From Changpingibacter yushuensis (GTDB lineage Bacteria; Actinomycetota; Actinomycetes; Actinomycetales; Actinomycetaceae): a stretch of 64,000 nucleotides of DNA. Position numbers and translations under genes: made by a program. Where the stretch lies: contig NZ_CP059492.1 in the NCBI RefSeq assembly GCF_014041995.1, positions 744,001 to 808,000 of the forward strand, read 5' to 3'. Below, piece after piece: positions 34,630 to 44,048 of the stretch (the stretch's first letter is position 1; each line of letters begins with the position of its first letter). The notes beneath the pieces were generated by a model that saw nothing but the letters and a program-made list of their open reading frames with translations, was not told where the DNA came from and made no database searches.

Positions 34630-35805
34630 TTAGACGAGTGTCATAGCCTGACGCGCGATCGCTAGTTCTTCGTTCGTTGGAAGAACGATCAGCTTCACTG
34701 AAGAATCCGCGGTGGAGATGACGCGAGGCTCCTTCGAACGGACCGCGTTAATCTCCGCATCCAGCTTGACTCCGAATGGAGCCAGGCGTTCGGCTACCAT
34801 TGCGCGCAGCCTGTTGTCGTTTTCCCCTGCACCTGCGGTGAAAGTAATAGCGTCCAAACCGCCCATAATCGCCGTGTATGAACCGATGTACTTGACGATG
34901 CGGTGGGCATACACCTCTAGTGCTTCAATGGCGTTGGCATCTCCGGCTTCAGCCATGTCCCATACGGCGCGCATGTCATTCTCGCCAGTCAAGCCCTTGA
35001 GACCCGACTGCCGGTTGAACAGGTTATCGATCTGGTCAATGCTCATGCCAGCCACACGGGAGAGATGGAACACCACGGCCGGGTCAATGTCACCCGTGCG
35101 GCCACCCATCACGAGGCCTTCAAGTGGGGTCAAGCCCATGGAGGTCTCAACGGCTTTGCCATTAACAACTGCCGAGGCAGAAGCGCCATTGCCAAGGTGG
35201 AGAACAATCTGCTTGAGATCGTCGCGTTCCAGCAGTTCGGAGACCTTGCCAGAGACGTACTGGTGGGAGGTGCCGTGAGCGCCGTAGCGGCGGATCTCGT
35301 ACTTCTCAGCCACAGCACGATCCAGTGCGTACGTGGCTGCTTCACCTGGCAGGCTCTGGAAGAACGCCGTATCGAAGACAGCCACATGGGGAACATCTGG
35401 CAGGAGGCGGCGCGCCACAATAATGCCCTTGAGATGGGCAGGGTTGTGAAGTGGTGCGAGAGGGCAGAGCTGCTCGATGCGAGCCTGGACCTCATCGGTG
35501 ATGAGGGCAGGCCCATCGAAGTACTTGCCGCCCTGAACTACGCGGTGCCCGACAGCGGAAATGGAGCCGTCAGTCAACGAGGGGCCGACTTCGGCGAAGA
35601 GTCCAAGAACGGTCTCGAGGCCAGCTCCGTGATCGGGGACTGGGCCATTGAGCTCGCGAGTAACCTCACCGAAATGGTGCTCAATGTGACCGGATTCCTC
35701 ACCGATGCGCTCGACCAAGCCGGAAGCAATGGCTTCGCCGGTCTCCGGGTTCACGAGCTGGTACTTAATCGAGGAGGACCCCGAATTAATGACGAGTACG
35801 GACAA
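34630..35805 (-). CDS. ackA: Acetate kinase
   Basis: 391 residues. It converts acetyl-phosphate and ADP to acetate and ATP. Family motifs are the N-terminal VLVINSGSSSIKY (residues 3-15), the substrate-loop GHRVVQGG near 86, AHGTSHQYVSGK near 174-185, LHLGNGASASAV near 201-212, and TAGAGENDNRLR near 320-331. It lies 97 bp after pta and is probably transcribed with it. Together with xfp it makes the ATP-yielding end of the bifid shunt. Confidence 0.97.
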   Translation of the reverse strand: MSVLVINSGSSSIKYQLVNPETGEAIASGLVERIGEESGHIEHHFGEVTRELNGPVPDHGAGLETVLGLFAEVGPSLTDGSISAVGHRVVQGGKYFDGPALITDEVQARIEQLCPLAPLHNPAHLKGIIVARRLLPDVPHVAVFDTAFFQSLPGEAATYALDRAVAEKYEIRRYGAHGTSHQYVSGKVSELLERDDLKQIVLHLGNGASASAVVNGKAVETSMGLTPLEGLVMGGRTGDIDPAVVFHLSRVAGMSIDQIDNLFNRQSGLKGLTGENDMRAVWDMAEAGDANAIEALEVYAHRIVKYIGSYTAIMGGLDAITFTAGAGENDNRLRAMVAERLAPFGVKLDAEINAVRSKEPRVISTADSSVKLIVLPTNEELAIARQAMTLV

Positions 35806-35902
35806 TTTATCTCCTCAGTTGGCACGCGGCTTCAGGCGTGCTCTTCGTTTGGCCAGGCGTGCGGGGCCTGGGAAATTTTGACTGCACCGTGACGGTCTGA
35901 AA

Positions 35903-37537
35903 CTACTCGGCTTGTGCCTGAATAGCTGTGATGGCCACAGTGTTGACGATGTCTTGAACTAGGGCACCGCGCGAGAGATCGTTCACGGGCTTGTTGAGCC
36001 CCTGAAGGATTGGGCCAACGGCCACGGCACCAGAGGAGCGCTGCACGGCCTTGTAGCCGATGTTTCCGGCGTTCAGGCTAGGGAACACGAAAACCGTAGC
36101 CTTGCCTGCAACCGGCGATCCCGGAAGCTTCTTTGCGGCAACGGTGGCGTCCACAGCGGCATCGTACTGAATCGGTCCTTCAATGAGGAGGTCAGGGCGT
36201 GCCTCGCGCGCCAGCGCAGTAGCTTCCACGACGGCGTCGACGTCGGCCCCCTTGCCGGAGGTACCGGTGGAGTACGAAAGCATCGCAACGCGCGGATCCA
36301 CGCCGAACTGAACTGCGGTCTCCGCGGACGAGGTGGCGATCCCGGCCAGTTCTTGCGGTGTGGGGTTGGTGTTGACAGCGCAATCGCCATACACATACAC
36401 GCGATCCTCCATGAGCATGAGGAACACAGAGGAAACGATCGAGGCGCCTGGCTTGGTCTTGATGATTTGGAAGGACGGGACGATCGTGTGAGCGGTGGTG
36501 TGCGAAGCTCCCGAAACCATGCCGTCGGCGTCGCCCATCTTTACCATCATCGTACCAAAGTAGGAGACGTCCTTGAGCTTCTCAACAGCCTGTTCATACG
36601 TCATGCCCTTCTTGGCGCGAAGACGTGCGAACTCGGTGCCGTACTTCTCAATCCGGGCGGGATCGTTGAGAGAAACGATCTCCGCTTCTTCCAAGTTGAG
36701 GCCCAGTTCGCCAGCGCGCGCCAAAACCTGGTCCCGTTCGCCCAGAAGGGTGATGTCTGCAACGCCACGTGCCAGAAGCTCGTCAGCTGCCTGAAGGACG
36801 CGATCGTCTTCGGATTCCGGCATGACAATGCGGCGGCGGTCAGCGCGGGCGCGAGAAATGAGGTTGGCAGTAAAACTCAGGGGAGTGATGACGTCCGAGC
36901 CGTGCTCCATGGCCGCCTTGAGTATGGCAGCGGCATCTTCTTCGATGGATCGCGCTTCGCCGTCTGGGAAGAGCACCACGGGAGCGTCGGATTCGAGAGT
37001 TGCGACGGATTCTGAGAGGTCAGGGTTCGCATCGATCACCACAGTGGCAGCAATGGGAGCATGTTCGCCGGAGATCTCCTCCGCTGCGAGGTGTGCAAGA
37101 GTGACAACTTGGGATGGAGTGCGCATGGCACCGGAAAGTGCCATGACTGCAGCTGTGCCAAGGTTGGCAACAGCGCGGCCCGTGCGTGCTAGGACGCCGG
37201 GATTGACCGGGTCACCATCGAGGAGGCCGAGGATCAGAATCGCATCGAACCCATCCGAGTAGTCCGTGTAGCGCTTAACCAAAGCGTTCATAGCGTCCTC
37301 TTCGGATGCCACATAGGCCTGGCGGGTGGTGCCCCACGCATTCTCTGCGTCATCCGAGCGGCCGACGATTGCGAGCAACTCAAGGAAGGACGAATCCTGG
37401 CTGATTGGACCGTTGGTGAAGGCGCGGAAAACTCCGACGTTCTGGTACTGAGTGTTGAGGTATTCGAGGTAGGTCTTAGCCACGGACTGTGTGCCGCAAT
37501 TTCCTTCGGCAGCCGTGAAATAAACGCTATATGCCAC
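35903..37537 (-). CDS. pta: Phosphate acetyltransferase
   Basis: 544 residues. It interconverts acetyl-CoA and acetyl-phosphate. The C-terminal PTA_PTB domain (about residues 215-540) is clear, with MPESEDDRVLQAADELL, VSGASHTTAHTIVPSFQIIKTKPG (CoA/substrate loop) and DCAVNTNPTPQELAGIA. The N-terminal half has a degenerate P-loop (AAEGNCGTQSVAK) of the regulatory domain seen in long Pta proteins, but shorter than the 700-residue enterobacterial form. ackA follows on the same strand. It divides from the rluA-type gene on the plus strand at a shared promoter region (37538-37710). Confidence 0.95.
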   Translation of the reverse strand: MAYSVYFTAAEGNCGTQSVAKTYLEYLNTQYQNVGVFRAFTNGPISQDSSFLELLAIVGRSDDAENAWGTTRQAYVASEEDAMNALVKRYTDYSDGFDAILILGLLDGDPVNPGVLARTGRAVANLGTAAVMALSGAMRTPSQVVTLAHLAAEEISGEHAPIAATVVIDANPDLSESVATLESDAPVVLFPDGEARSIEEDAAAILKAAMEHGSDVITPLSFTANLISRARADRRRIVMPESEDDRVLQAADELLARGVADITLLGERDQVLARAGELGLNLEEAEIVSLNDPARIEKYGTEFARLRAKKGMTYEQAVEKLKDVSYFGTMMVKMGDADGMVSGASHTTAHTIVPSFQIIKTKPGASIVSSVFLMLMEDRVYVYGDCAVNTNPTPQELAGIATSSAETAVQFGVDPRVAMLSYSTGTSGKGADVDAVVEATALAREARPDLLIEGPIQYDAAVDATVAAKKLPGSPVAGKATVFVFPSLNAGNIGYKAVQRSSGAVAVGPILQGLNKPVNDLSRGALVQDIVNTVAITAIQAQAE

Positions 37538-37710
37538 AGTGCATTCCTTCCGGTTCAGCCGCGCCGAACCAATTTTTCGGGTGTTCTCCCGCCATTGATG
37601 TTCTCACAGAAATCGGGCCCAAAGACCTGCCTCGGATCACATTCTTGGCTCGCGTGAGCAATAGCACGTGTTGTTGCGGGCGTTTATGTTGCGCGGGCAA
37701 CATTTTGACC

Positions 37711-38595
37711 ATGAAACCACCACTGCGTCAGGGAATAGGGGCTCGTCCGATCCGAGTCTCCGAACCTGGAATCGCCAGGGATCTGGTCACCGCTTTTGTA
37801 CCGGCGAGTCCCAGTGAGGTTGGGGCAGCCTTCGTTCGTGGTGACATCGTATGGGACGACGGCGTCGCCGTCGAACCCCATGAGTATGTCCAGGCGGGGG
37901 ACGTCTTGTGGGCTTTCGCGGCCGCGCCGGACGAACCTGAAGAGCCAATCCGGCTCGAGGTGGTGGCACAGACTGATCGATGGATGGTGGTGGACAAACC
38001 GCACGGGATGGCGACCATGCCGCGGGGAAGCCACGTGGCGTCCACTGTTACTGTGGCTGCACGCAGGCAGTTTGGCAACGATGAGATTGTGGCGGCACAT
38101 CGGCTTGACGAACCGACTGCAGGCCTCATCCTGCTAACACTGGGTGAGCGGTGGCGCCGACCGTATCAGATGATGTTCGAGCGCCGAGCAGTGATCAAGA
38201 CCTACCTAGCTGTTGCGAACGATTCGCTTGCGGGCTTTCGGCGGGTCGAACTGTGCCTAGCAAAAGAACGCGGGAGCTTACAGACCCGAGTGGTGGCGGG
38301 GGAGCCGAACTCGATCACGGACATCTCTCTTGTTGAGTCTCATGATGGCCTCGGGCTATATCGCATATATCCTCTGACCGGACGGACCCATCAGATTCGC
38401 GTGACGATGGCTCACTTGGGTGCGCCGATTATGGGTGATGTGCTCTATCCTTGGGCAGTTGCGGAGAGTGACTTTGAAGATAATGCGGGCGGCTTCCCTT
38501 TGCAGCTCCTTGCTGCGGAGTTGACCTTCATTGATCCGGTGGATGGACATCAGGTCACAATGATGTCGCGGCGGGTGTTAGCTTCTTGGCAATAG
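37711..38595 (+). CDS. RluA-family pseudouridine synthase
   Basis: 294 residues. It isomerises specific uridines of rRNA or tRNA. The catalytic motif HRLDEPTAGLILLTLG has the essential Asp near residue 133 (HRLDxxTSG in most members; Ala replaces Ser here). LTGRTHQIRVTMAHLGAPIMGD near 226-247 is the second family motif. The N-terminal 70 residues carry an S4-like stretch (RGDIVWDDGVAV). The start at 37711 fits the homologous core; a frame from 37531 would add 60 unlikely residues. It is the same gene type as host ribosome-modifying genes and is unrelated to the later mobile element. Confidence 0.9.
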   Translation: MKPPLRQGIGARPIRVSEPGIARDLVTAFVPASPSEVGAAFVRGDIVWDDGVAVEPHEYVQAGDVLWAFAAAPDEPEEPIRLEVVAQTDRWMVVDKPHGMATMPRGSHVASTVTVAARRQFGNDEIVAAHRLDEPTAGLILLTLGERWRRPYQMMFERRAVIKTYLAVANDSLAGFRRVELCLAKERGSLQTRVVAGEPNSITDISLVESHDGLGLYRIYPLTGRTHQIRVTMAHLGAPIMGDVLYPWAVAESDFEDNAGGFPLQLLAAELTFIDPVDGHQVTMMSRRVLASWQ

Positions 38596-38777
38596 TGGAT
38601 ATGTAATGGCGTGGCTGGGCCAAGAATGCTGGTAGTGCGAATGAGCGCTGACTGTGCGAATGTAATTGGCTCAGTTTCACGATGTGGACGCCAGTTGAGC
38701 AGGTGGCGTCCAATAGTTGGCCAGTCTCACGTTTGTGCGGGCAGAAATGTGAACCGTCAGGCCGCTATCCTCTACAT

Positions 38778-40349
38778 GTGAGCATTGAGAATCCTGGCCC
38801 AGTCCTTGTCGTCGATTTTGGCGCGCAGTACGCGCAACTCATTGCGAGGCGGGTGCGTGAAGCGCATGTGTACTCGGAAATCGTTCCGCATTCGATGAGC
38901 GTTGCCGGAATGCTCGCCAAGAACCCGTCCGCGATCATTCTTTCGGGCGGGCCATCCTCCGTTTACGCCGATGGCGCCCCATCCATAGATCCTTCCATTT
39001 TTGATGCAGGCGTACCAGTGCTCGGCATCTGCTACGGCTTCCAAGTCATGGCGCAGTCGCTCGGTGGCACAGTGGGCCGCACGGGCACCCGCGAGTATGG
39101 CCACACCGATGCTGAGATCGCTGAAGGTTCGTGCCTGTTTGCCGGAACGAACGCCGAACAAGTGGTGTGGATGAGCCATGGCGACGCCGTCCAAGCAGCA
39201 CCGGATGGGTTTGTTGTCACGGCTTCCACCTCACAGACCCCTGTGGCGGCATTTGAGAGCCAATCGCGCAAACTCTTTGGCCTCCAGTGGCACCCGGAGG
39301 TCAAGCACTCTGAAGCCGGCCAGACGGCCCTTGAGAACTTCCTCTACGGCGGCGCGGGACTCGAACCCAATTGGACTTCGGATTCCATCATCGACGATCA
39401 GATCGCACGGATCCGCGAACAGGTGGGTGAGGCTCAGGTCATCTGCGCACTCTCAGGTGGAGTTGATTCCTCCGTGGCCGCTGCGCTGGTTCACAAGGCG
39501 GTGGGCGACCAGCTCACATGCTTCTTCATCGATCACGGCTTGCTCCGTGCTGGCGAACGCGAACAAGTGGAAAAGGACTATGCAGCTGGCATGGGCATCC
39601 GCATGTTCACCATCGATGAATCCGATCGATTCCTTGATGCTCTCACTGGAGTCTCCGATCCGGAAGCCAAGCGCAAGATAATTGGCCGCGAGTTCATTCG
39701 TTCATTCGAGGCCGCACAACGTCAGCTTATTGAGCAAGTCGGTTCCGAGGGTGGCGAAGTCAAGTTCCTCGTGCAGGGCACGCTGTATCCGGATGTGGTC
39801 GAATCTGGCGGTGGCGATGGCACAGCGAACATCAAGAGCCACCACAACGTTGGTGGCCTGCCTGATGACATGGACTTCGAACTGATCGAACCTCTCCGGG
39901 CGCTCTTCAAGGACGAGGTGCGGGCAATTGGCCGCGAACTTGGCGTTCCCGAGAAGATCGTTTCCCGCCAACCATTCCCGGGGCCGGGACTTGGCATCCG
40001 CATTATTGGTGAGGTGACGCGCGACCGGCTCCGCATCTTGCAGGCGGCCGACCTGATCGTGCGCGAGGAGCTGACGGCTGCTGGCCTCGACGAGGAAATC
40101 TGGCAGTGCCCAGTGGTGCTGTTGGCCGATGTGCGGTCCGTGGGTGTGCAGGGCGATGGGCGCACATACGGCCACCCAATCGTGCTTCGCCCGGTGAGCT
40201 CTGAGGATGCGATGACAGCTGACTGGAGCCGTTTGCCGTATGACGTACTGGCTCGCATCTCCACGCGCATCACGAACTCGGTTCCCGAAATCAACCGCGT
40301 GGTGTTGGACGCGACCTCCAAGCCGCCGGCCACTATCGAGTGGGAATAG
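38778..40349 (+). CDS. guaA: GMP synthase (glutamine-hydrolysing)
   Basis: 523 residues, GTG start, the usual length. The glutaminase domain holds the nucleophile Cys in [11 protein letters not shown] near residue 84. The ATP-pyrophosphatase domain has SGGVDSS near 226-232. The dimerisation domain ends PPATIEWE, the normal conserved C-terminus, so the gene is intact. The GTG at 38778 starts the family-like sequence [19 protein letters not shown]; the upstream frame from 38682 is not family-like. Its 3' end is a well-known integration site for genomic islands, and a mobile element begins directly after the stop. Confidence 0.97.
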   Translation: MSIENPGPVLVVDFGAQYAQLIARRVREAHVYSEIVPHSMSVAGMLAKNPSAIILSGGPSSVYADGAPSIDPSIFDAGVPVLGICYGFQVMAQSLGGTVGRTGTREYGHTDAEIAEGSCLFAGTNAEQVVWMSHGDAVQAAPDGFVVTASTSQTPVAAFESQSRKLFGLQWHPEVKHSEAGQTALENFLYGGAGLEPNWTSDSIIDDQIARIREQVGEAQVICALSGGVDSSVAAALVHKAVGDQLTCFFIDHGLLRAGEREQVEKDYAAGMGIRMFTIDESDRFLDALTGVSDPEAKRKIIGREFIRSFEAAQRQLIEQVGSEGGEVKFLVQGTLYPDVVESGGGDGTANIKSHHNVGGLPDDMDFELIEPLRALFKDEVRAIGRELGVPEKIVSRQPFPGPGLGIRIIGEVTRDRLRILQAADLIVREELTAAGLDEEIWQCPVVLLADVRSVGVQGDGRTYGHPIVLRPVSSEDAMTADWSRLPYDVLARISTRITNSVPEINRVVLDATSKPPATIEWE

Positions 40350-40835
40350 CAAAAGGCCAAAAAGGCAAAGCCACCTGCAACCATTCACTGTGACGTATTG
40401 CAACACATAGCGTCGCAATGGCTATCACACCACCTGCAACAAACAAGAATAACAGGTTCGAATCAGCCTCGGAATCCGATGGTTTTCGGGGCTGATTTTA
40501 TGCTTATCACCTGCTGTTTTGATTCTTGATTGTTCTATGAAGTGACGAGCGTTTGAGCGATTTGGCGCGTACCGGACATTCGTGCTCGCCATGAAAGGAT
40601 ATAAAGCCACCCGCAATTACTCCCGAGCTGAAAACCGGCATTTTTCGAGTGATTCGAATCAAACCCGAATCATCGCCCTCCTTTGAAGGCAAAAATCGTA
40701 AAACCGCAGGTAAAGCTGGGGGAATAACAAATCGAGAAAAGGCGCTCTTTCAGGTGTATGTTCGCCCTTGACGAATATGAAAAAGCGACCCGGAGGTCGC
40801 TTGATTGATTCGCAATTATTCTCCAAGTGGCTTTC
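40350..40835. repeat. Element end adjoining guaA: three CCACCYGCAA repeats, no gene
   Basis: The 486 bp after guaA hold no gene. CCACCTGCAAC occurs at 40372-40382 and 40431-40441, and CCACCCGCAA at 40607-40616; the first and third share a longer context (AAAGCCACC-GCAA). Short direct repeats like this beside a tyrosine integrase are typical arm-type binding sites. GATTCGAATC (40651-40660) is a 10-bp palindrome, and AATCAGCC (40462-40469) faces GGCTGATT (40491-40498). The attachment core, by analogy with guaA elements, should lie in the last codons of guaA, with the second copy beyond the window. Confidence 0.65.
40783..40802 (-). terminator. Terminator for the element's Xre gene
   Basis: AAGCGACC (40783-40790) pairs with GGTCGCTT (40795-40802) around a CGGA loop. 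On the minus strand it is followed by a T-run (AAAAA on the plus strand), 34 nt past the stop of the Xre gene. Confidence 0.85.
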
Positions 40836-41261
40836 TCAGGACCCGAATTCGGCCTTCCATCCGTCGAGCTCCTCAGGGGTGATCTCGCCCGCGTTTTCCG
40901 AATCAAGCATCTTCTTCCACGCTTTGAGCACGGCAGCGAGTTTCGGCGACTTCTCCGCCCTCGTATCGAATCCTAGGACGAGCATGCCGTCCACCTCCAT
41001 GGGTTCGAGACCGAACTCCTCATCGAGCCTGAATAGAAGCTCCAGAGCCTGTCTGCTCGATTCCAGGGGCACGTCACGCAATGTCTCGGAAGATATGTCC
41101 AATGCTTTTGCGATCGCTTGAAGCTGAGGTTCCCCGGGTGTTCTATTGCCGAGCTCGTAGTTGCGGATGGCGGAATCGGTCTGCCCGCATGCTGCGGCAA
41201 GCTGCTTCTGCGTCATCTTGCGCAACTTGCGGTACTTCTTGATGAGCTCTCCGGTCTTCAA
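40836..41261 (-). CDS. Xre family repressor of the mobile element
   Basis: 141 residues. The Cro/C1-type HTH occupies residues 4-60 (LIKKYRKLRKMTQKQLAAACGQTDSAIRNYELGNRTPG). A C-terminal region of about 75 residues follows with no named domain. It is divergently placed to excisionase and integrase genes and so probably represses them, keeping the element integrated. Repeated ATTGAAC half-sites lie in the 149-bp shared promoter region. It ends in a clear terminator at 40783-40802. Confidence 0.9.
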   Translation of the reverse strand: MKTGELIKKYRKLRKMTQKQLAAACGQTDSAIRNYELGNRTPGEPQLQAIAKALDISSETLRDVPLESSRQALELLFRLDEEFGLEPMEVDGMLVLGFDTRAEKSPKLAAVLKAWKKMLDSENAGEITPEELDGWKAEFGS

Positions 41262-41325
41262 ACTCTACCTCCCAAGCCACGTTCCGTTGGAACCGTGATG
41301 AATCATGTGGAAACTATAGCACGTA

Positions 41326-41390
41326 ATTGAACGGTATGTATTGACAGTTCACAATTGAACTACTACCATGCAATTGCAAAACCGTTCAAT
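41326..41390. promoter_or_regulatory. Divergent operator region between Xre and excisionase genes
   Basis: ATTGAACGGT (41326-41335) faces its exact inverse ACCGTTCAAT (41381-41390), and a further ATTGAAC lies at 41354-41360. A rightward promoter fits TTGACA (41341-41346), 17 nt, TACCAT (41364-41369). The middle half-site falls in its spacer, so a bound repressor would block it. A TATAGT on the minus strand (41313-41318) could serve the Xre gene. Confidence 0.65.
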
Positions 41391-41410
41391 AACGAACGCT
41401 AGGAGGACAT

Positions 41411-41617
41411 ATGAGAGAGGCGGAGACCCGGCTGCTCGGAGCGGCGGAGGTTGCGGACAGGCTCGGCGTCTGCCGCACCAAGGCCTACGGGATCATCAGG
41501 GACCTCAACGGGGAGATGCAGAGGCGCGGGTGCAGGGTCATCGCCGGCCGCGTGAGCAACGAGATCTTCGAGGAAGCGTATTTCAAGCCGAAGGGAGGCA
41601 GCCGCCATGACCGTTAA
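41411..41617 (+). CDS. Excisionase-like helix-turn-helix protein
   Basis: 68 residues with an AGGAGGA site 4 nt ahead of the ATG. The central LLGAAEVADRLGVCRTKAYGIIRDLNGEMQ is a MerR/excisionase-type HTH, as in recombination directionality factors. Its stop overlaps the integrase start by 11 nt. It is likely the excisionase working with the integrase, under control of the Xre repressor. Confidence 0.82.
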   Translation: MREAETRLLGAAEVADRLGVCRTKAYGIIRDLNGEMQRRGCRVIAGRVSNEIFEEAYFKPKGGSRHDR

Positions 41618-42680
41618 GCAGGCGAAGAACGGGAGCTGGTTCACCCAGTTCCGCTGCAGGAACAAGTTCGGCGAGGAGGTCCACAAGTGCAAGCGTGGCT
41701 TTGACACGCCGGAAGAGGCTCAAGCCTGGGAGGACGATTTCATCGCCTCTGCCGGATGCACCATGGCGATGGCCTTCGAGCAGTTCTATGAGGTGTACAA
41801 GGCCGACGTGATGCCGCGCATCCGCGAGCACACGTGGCGCAACAAGGAGTACCTCATCAAGTCGAAGATCATGCCCCACTTCAAGAACTGCCGCATGAGC
41901 GAGATCCAGAGCATCGATATTGTCCGCTGGCAGAACGACCTCATGGACGGGAGCAACAACAAGGGCAAGGGCTACACGCAGACGTACCTGCGGACCGTGA
42001 ACAACCAGCTTTCCGCCATCCTCAACCATGCTGCGCGCTACTACGGGCTCCATCCCAACCCGACGGTGCGCACCATGAAGATGGGCGGCAAGGAGACCTC
42101 CGAGATGCAGTTCTGGACCAAGGACGACTACCTCAGGTTCGCAGACCAGATGATGGAGAAGCCACGGTCGTTCCTGATCTTCGAGATCCTGTACTGGACC
42201 GGCATACGCGAGGGCGAGCTGCTGGCTCTCATGCCCTCCGCGTTCGACCTCGAGCGCAAGACCATGCGGATCGACAAGTTCTACCAGCGCTTCGACGGAC
42301 GCGATGTCATCACCGACCCGAAGACGCCCAAGTCGATACGCACCATAAAGCTCTCGAATTTCCTTGTGGACGAGATCTCCGATTACCTCAGGCGGCACCC
42401 CGAGATTGGCCTCAACGACCGGATGTTCCCCGTCACGAAGTACCAGATATCCCGGACCATGAAGACCGGCTGCGAGAAGAGCGGCGTCAAGAAGATCCGC
42501 ATCCACGACCTGCGCCATAGCCACGTGAGTCTGCTCATCGACAAGGGGTTCACCGCGCTGGCCATCGCCGACCGCATGGGGCACGAGACGACCGACATCA
42601 CCTTCCGATACGCCCACCTGTTCCCGACGGTGCAGGAGAACATGGCCAACGTGTTGGACGATGCGAGAGGAGATTTCTGA
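41607..42680 (+). CDS. int: Tyrosine-type site-specific integrase
   Basis: 357 residues. The N-terminal part is an arm-binding domain (KNGSWFTQFRCRNKFGEE). A SAM-like core-binding domain is at about 55-160. The catalytic domain carries Arg in TGIREGEL (near 201), HDLRHSH (His near 300, Arg near 303), GHETTD (His near 325) and Tyr in FRYAH (near 335), so the pentad is intact. It should insert the element at the 3' end of guaA, which ends 1.26 kb upstream. It overlaps the excisionase gene by 11 nt and abuts a MobC-like gene (shared base). Confidence 0.95.
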   Translation: MTVKQAKNGSWFTQFRCRNKFGEEVHKCKRGFDTPEEAQAWEDDFIASAGCTMAMAFEQFYEVYKADVMPRIREHTWRNKEYLIKSKIMPHFKNCRMSEIQSIDIVRWQNDLMDGSNNKGKGYTQTYLRTVNNQLSAILNHAARYYGLHPNPTVRTMKMGGKETSEMQFWTKDDYLRFADQMMEKPRSFLIFEILYWTGIREGELLALMPSAFDLERKTMRIDKFYQRFDGRDVITDPKTPKSIRTIKLSNFLVDEISDYLRRHPEIGLNDRMFPVTKYQISRTMKTGCEKSGVKKIRIHDLRHSHVSLLIDKGFTALAIADRMGHETTDITFRYAHLFPTVQENMANVLDDARGDF

Positions 42681-43048
42681 TGCCCTGCCCCAACTACCGC
42701 AGGAAACGGACCATCTCCAAGGCGTTCCGCGTGAGTCGCGAGGAGAACGAGCGAATCGAGCTGCTTGCCAAGGCGGCGGGCGTCACCCAGCAGGAATACA
42801 TCATGACCAAGATCGAGGACAGGGAGTTCACCGTGGCGCCCGATCTGCGTACCTACAAGATGCTCAAAGACTCCATGCATCTGGTCTACCAGGAGCTCTG
42901 CTGTCTGCGCGATTGCTCGACCATGGACGAACGGCTGATTGCGAAGATCGAGCTGCTTGCGGACCTGTTCGTCGGTATTGCCGGCGATAGTTCGCGCAGC
43001 CAGTTGGAGGCGGAAGACGCATTGATTTCTGATATGGAGCGCGGATAG
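42680..43048 (+). CDS. MobC-like plasmid mobilisation/relaxosome protein
   Basis: 122 residues, with an N-terminal basic ribbon-helix-helix stretch (KAFRVSREENERIELLAKAAGVTQQEYIMTKI) as in MobC and other relaxosome accessory proteins. The remainder is helical. It starts at the last base of the integrase stop. It suggests that the element can be mobilised by conjugation, although no relaxase is visible within the window. Alternative: an RHH regulator. Confidence 0.6.
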   Translation: MPCPNYRRKRTISKAFRVSREENERIELLAKAAGVTQQEYIMTKIEDREFTVAPDLRTYKMLKDSMHLVYQELCCLRDCSTMDERLIAKIELLADLFVGIAGDSSRSQLEAEDALISDMERG

Positions 43049-43214
43049 ATGGGCGCGGTAGAACTATGAACCCATAGAGAGGACTCGCACATGATGGCCT
43101 GAGGTCGCAAGATAGAGACGATTCATCAGCATCGTCTTAATACCACTAGTAGCCCCTTGATTCCAGTGGCGGGCATCAGGAGCGTTACGCTACAAAATAT
43201 ATCTGAACATGCTT

Positions 43215-44048
43215 TCATCCAGAGAAAGGCAGCTGAATTCCACCATTTGAGAAGAATTCGATAATCTGCGCAACTGCGGCAGCGAACTGGGTACCACCAC
43301 TTATGCCATTTAGGAATCCAACGAAGCTTTTAACAACTCCGCGTTTAGGTGCTCCATTTTCGACTTGTACCCGAATGGTCTCCACGTTATCCCTCAAATC
43401 TTCGAGGGTCTCTTTATTATCCAATTCTGCTGTTGCAGCAGCCAAAAGGGCGTCGAGCAAGGCGTTAAGGTCGCTAGCGTTTATGCCATTCGTCTGCGTT
43501 GAGTTAACTGTAGAACCGCCTATTGCTTGGTTGAGCTGCATATTCTGAACCGGTCCGTTTATATTTGTCGTTGCGGTTTCGCCGTTATCTAGGCCCATTT
43601 CGATTCCCTTTATGGTCAGAAAGCTTCCTATGTTAGTGATGAGACGCCTGACAACCTTCTCCAGAAAACCTTTGTACATGTCGGCATATTTGTTCCCATG
43701 AGCATAACCATAGAAGAAACTGCTGCGTCCACATATGTTTTGAGCGACAACCTCTTTGAGTATGAGGTAGACTTCTGCGCTTTCTTCCTCGGGGACGGTG
43801 CTGAAGCTTACAAACATCGTGCCAAAGTCCTTCGCTACTGCACTGACATCTTCAGCAGCATCCAGTCCATCTGGTGTGTGGTTCGCAACGCAATCATCAA
43901 GATACTTCTTTATCTCTGTTTCTGCCTCTATGCGGTCAAGGAATCTCTTGAAGGGCAAAGGCGATTCTTCCCAGTTTGATTGCATGAGCCTGTTCGATTC
44001 TTGGTTGAACAGATGTAACGTCTTCTTGAAGTTTGTCTTATCAGTCAT
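43215..44048 (-). CDS. Uncharacterised protein downstream of BREX (277 residues)
   Basis: I do not recognise a family. The first 165 residues are helical and charged. Residues about 158-205 are Asn/Thr-rich and low complexity (ATTNINGPVQNMQLNQ, then GGSTVNSTQTNG). This is the kind of linker seen in several defence-associated proteins of unknown function. The C-terminus (about 225-277) is Gly/Phe/Ala-rich and ends FFSNGGIQLPFSG. It overlaps the zinc-ribbon gene before it (ATGA-type overlap) and shares the direction of the BREX operon. It may be an accessory factor or an independent two-gene module. Base composition is lower in GC than the BREX genes. Confidence 0.75.
   Translation of the reverse strand: MTDKTNFKKTLHLFNQESNRLMQSNWEESPLPFKRFLDRIEAETEIKKYLDDCVANHTPDGLDAAEDVSAVAKDFGTMFVSFSTVPEEESAEVYLILKEVVAQNICGRSSFFYGYAHGNKYADMYKGFLEKVVRRLITNIGSFLTIKGIEMGLDNGETATTNINGPVQNMQLNQAIGGSTVNSTQTNGINASDLNALLDALLAAATAELDNKETLEDLRDNVETIRVQVENGAPKRGVVKSFVGFLNGISGGTQFAAAVAQIIEFFSNGGIQLPFSG

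Noticed and set aside
38682-38777. Extended N-terminus for GuaA from 38682
   Set aside because: The added residues are not GuaA-like. The GTG at 38778 begins the conserved sequence.
40350-40440. tRNA gene as the attachment site
   Set aside because: I see no tRNA-like cloverleaf next to the integrase. The element adjoins guaA instead.
41583-42617. 344-codon open frame on the minus strand
   Set aside because: It is antisense to the integrase gene, whose catalytic residues are clear, and it shows no family motif.
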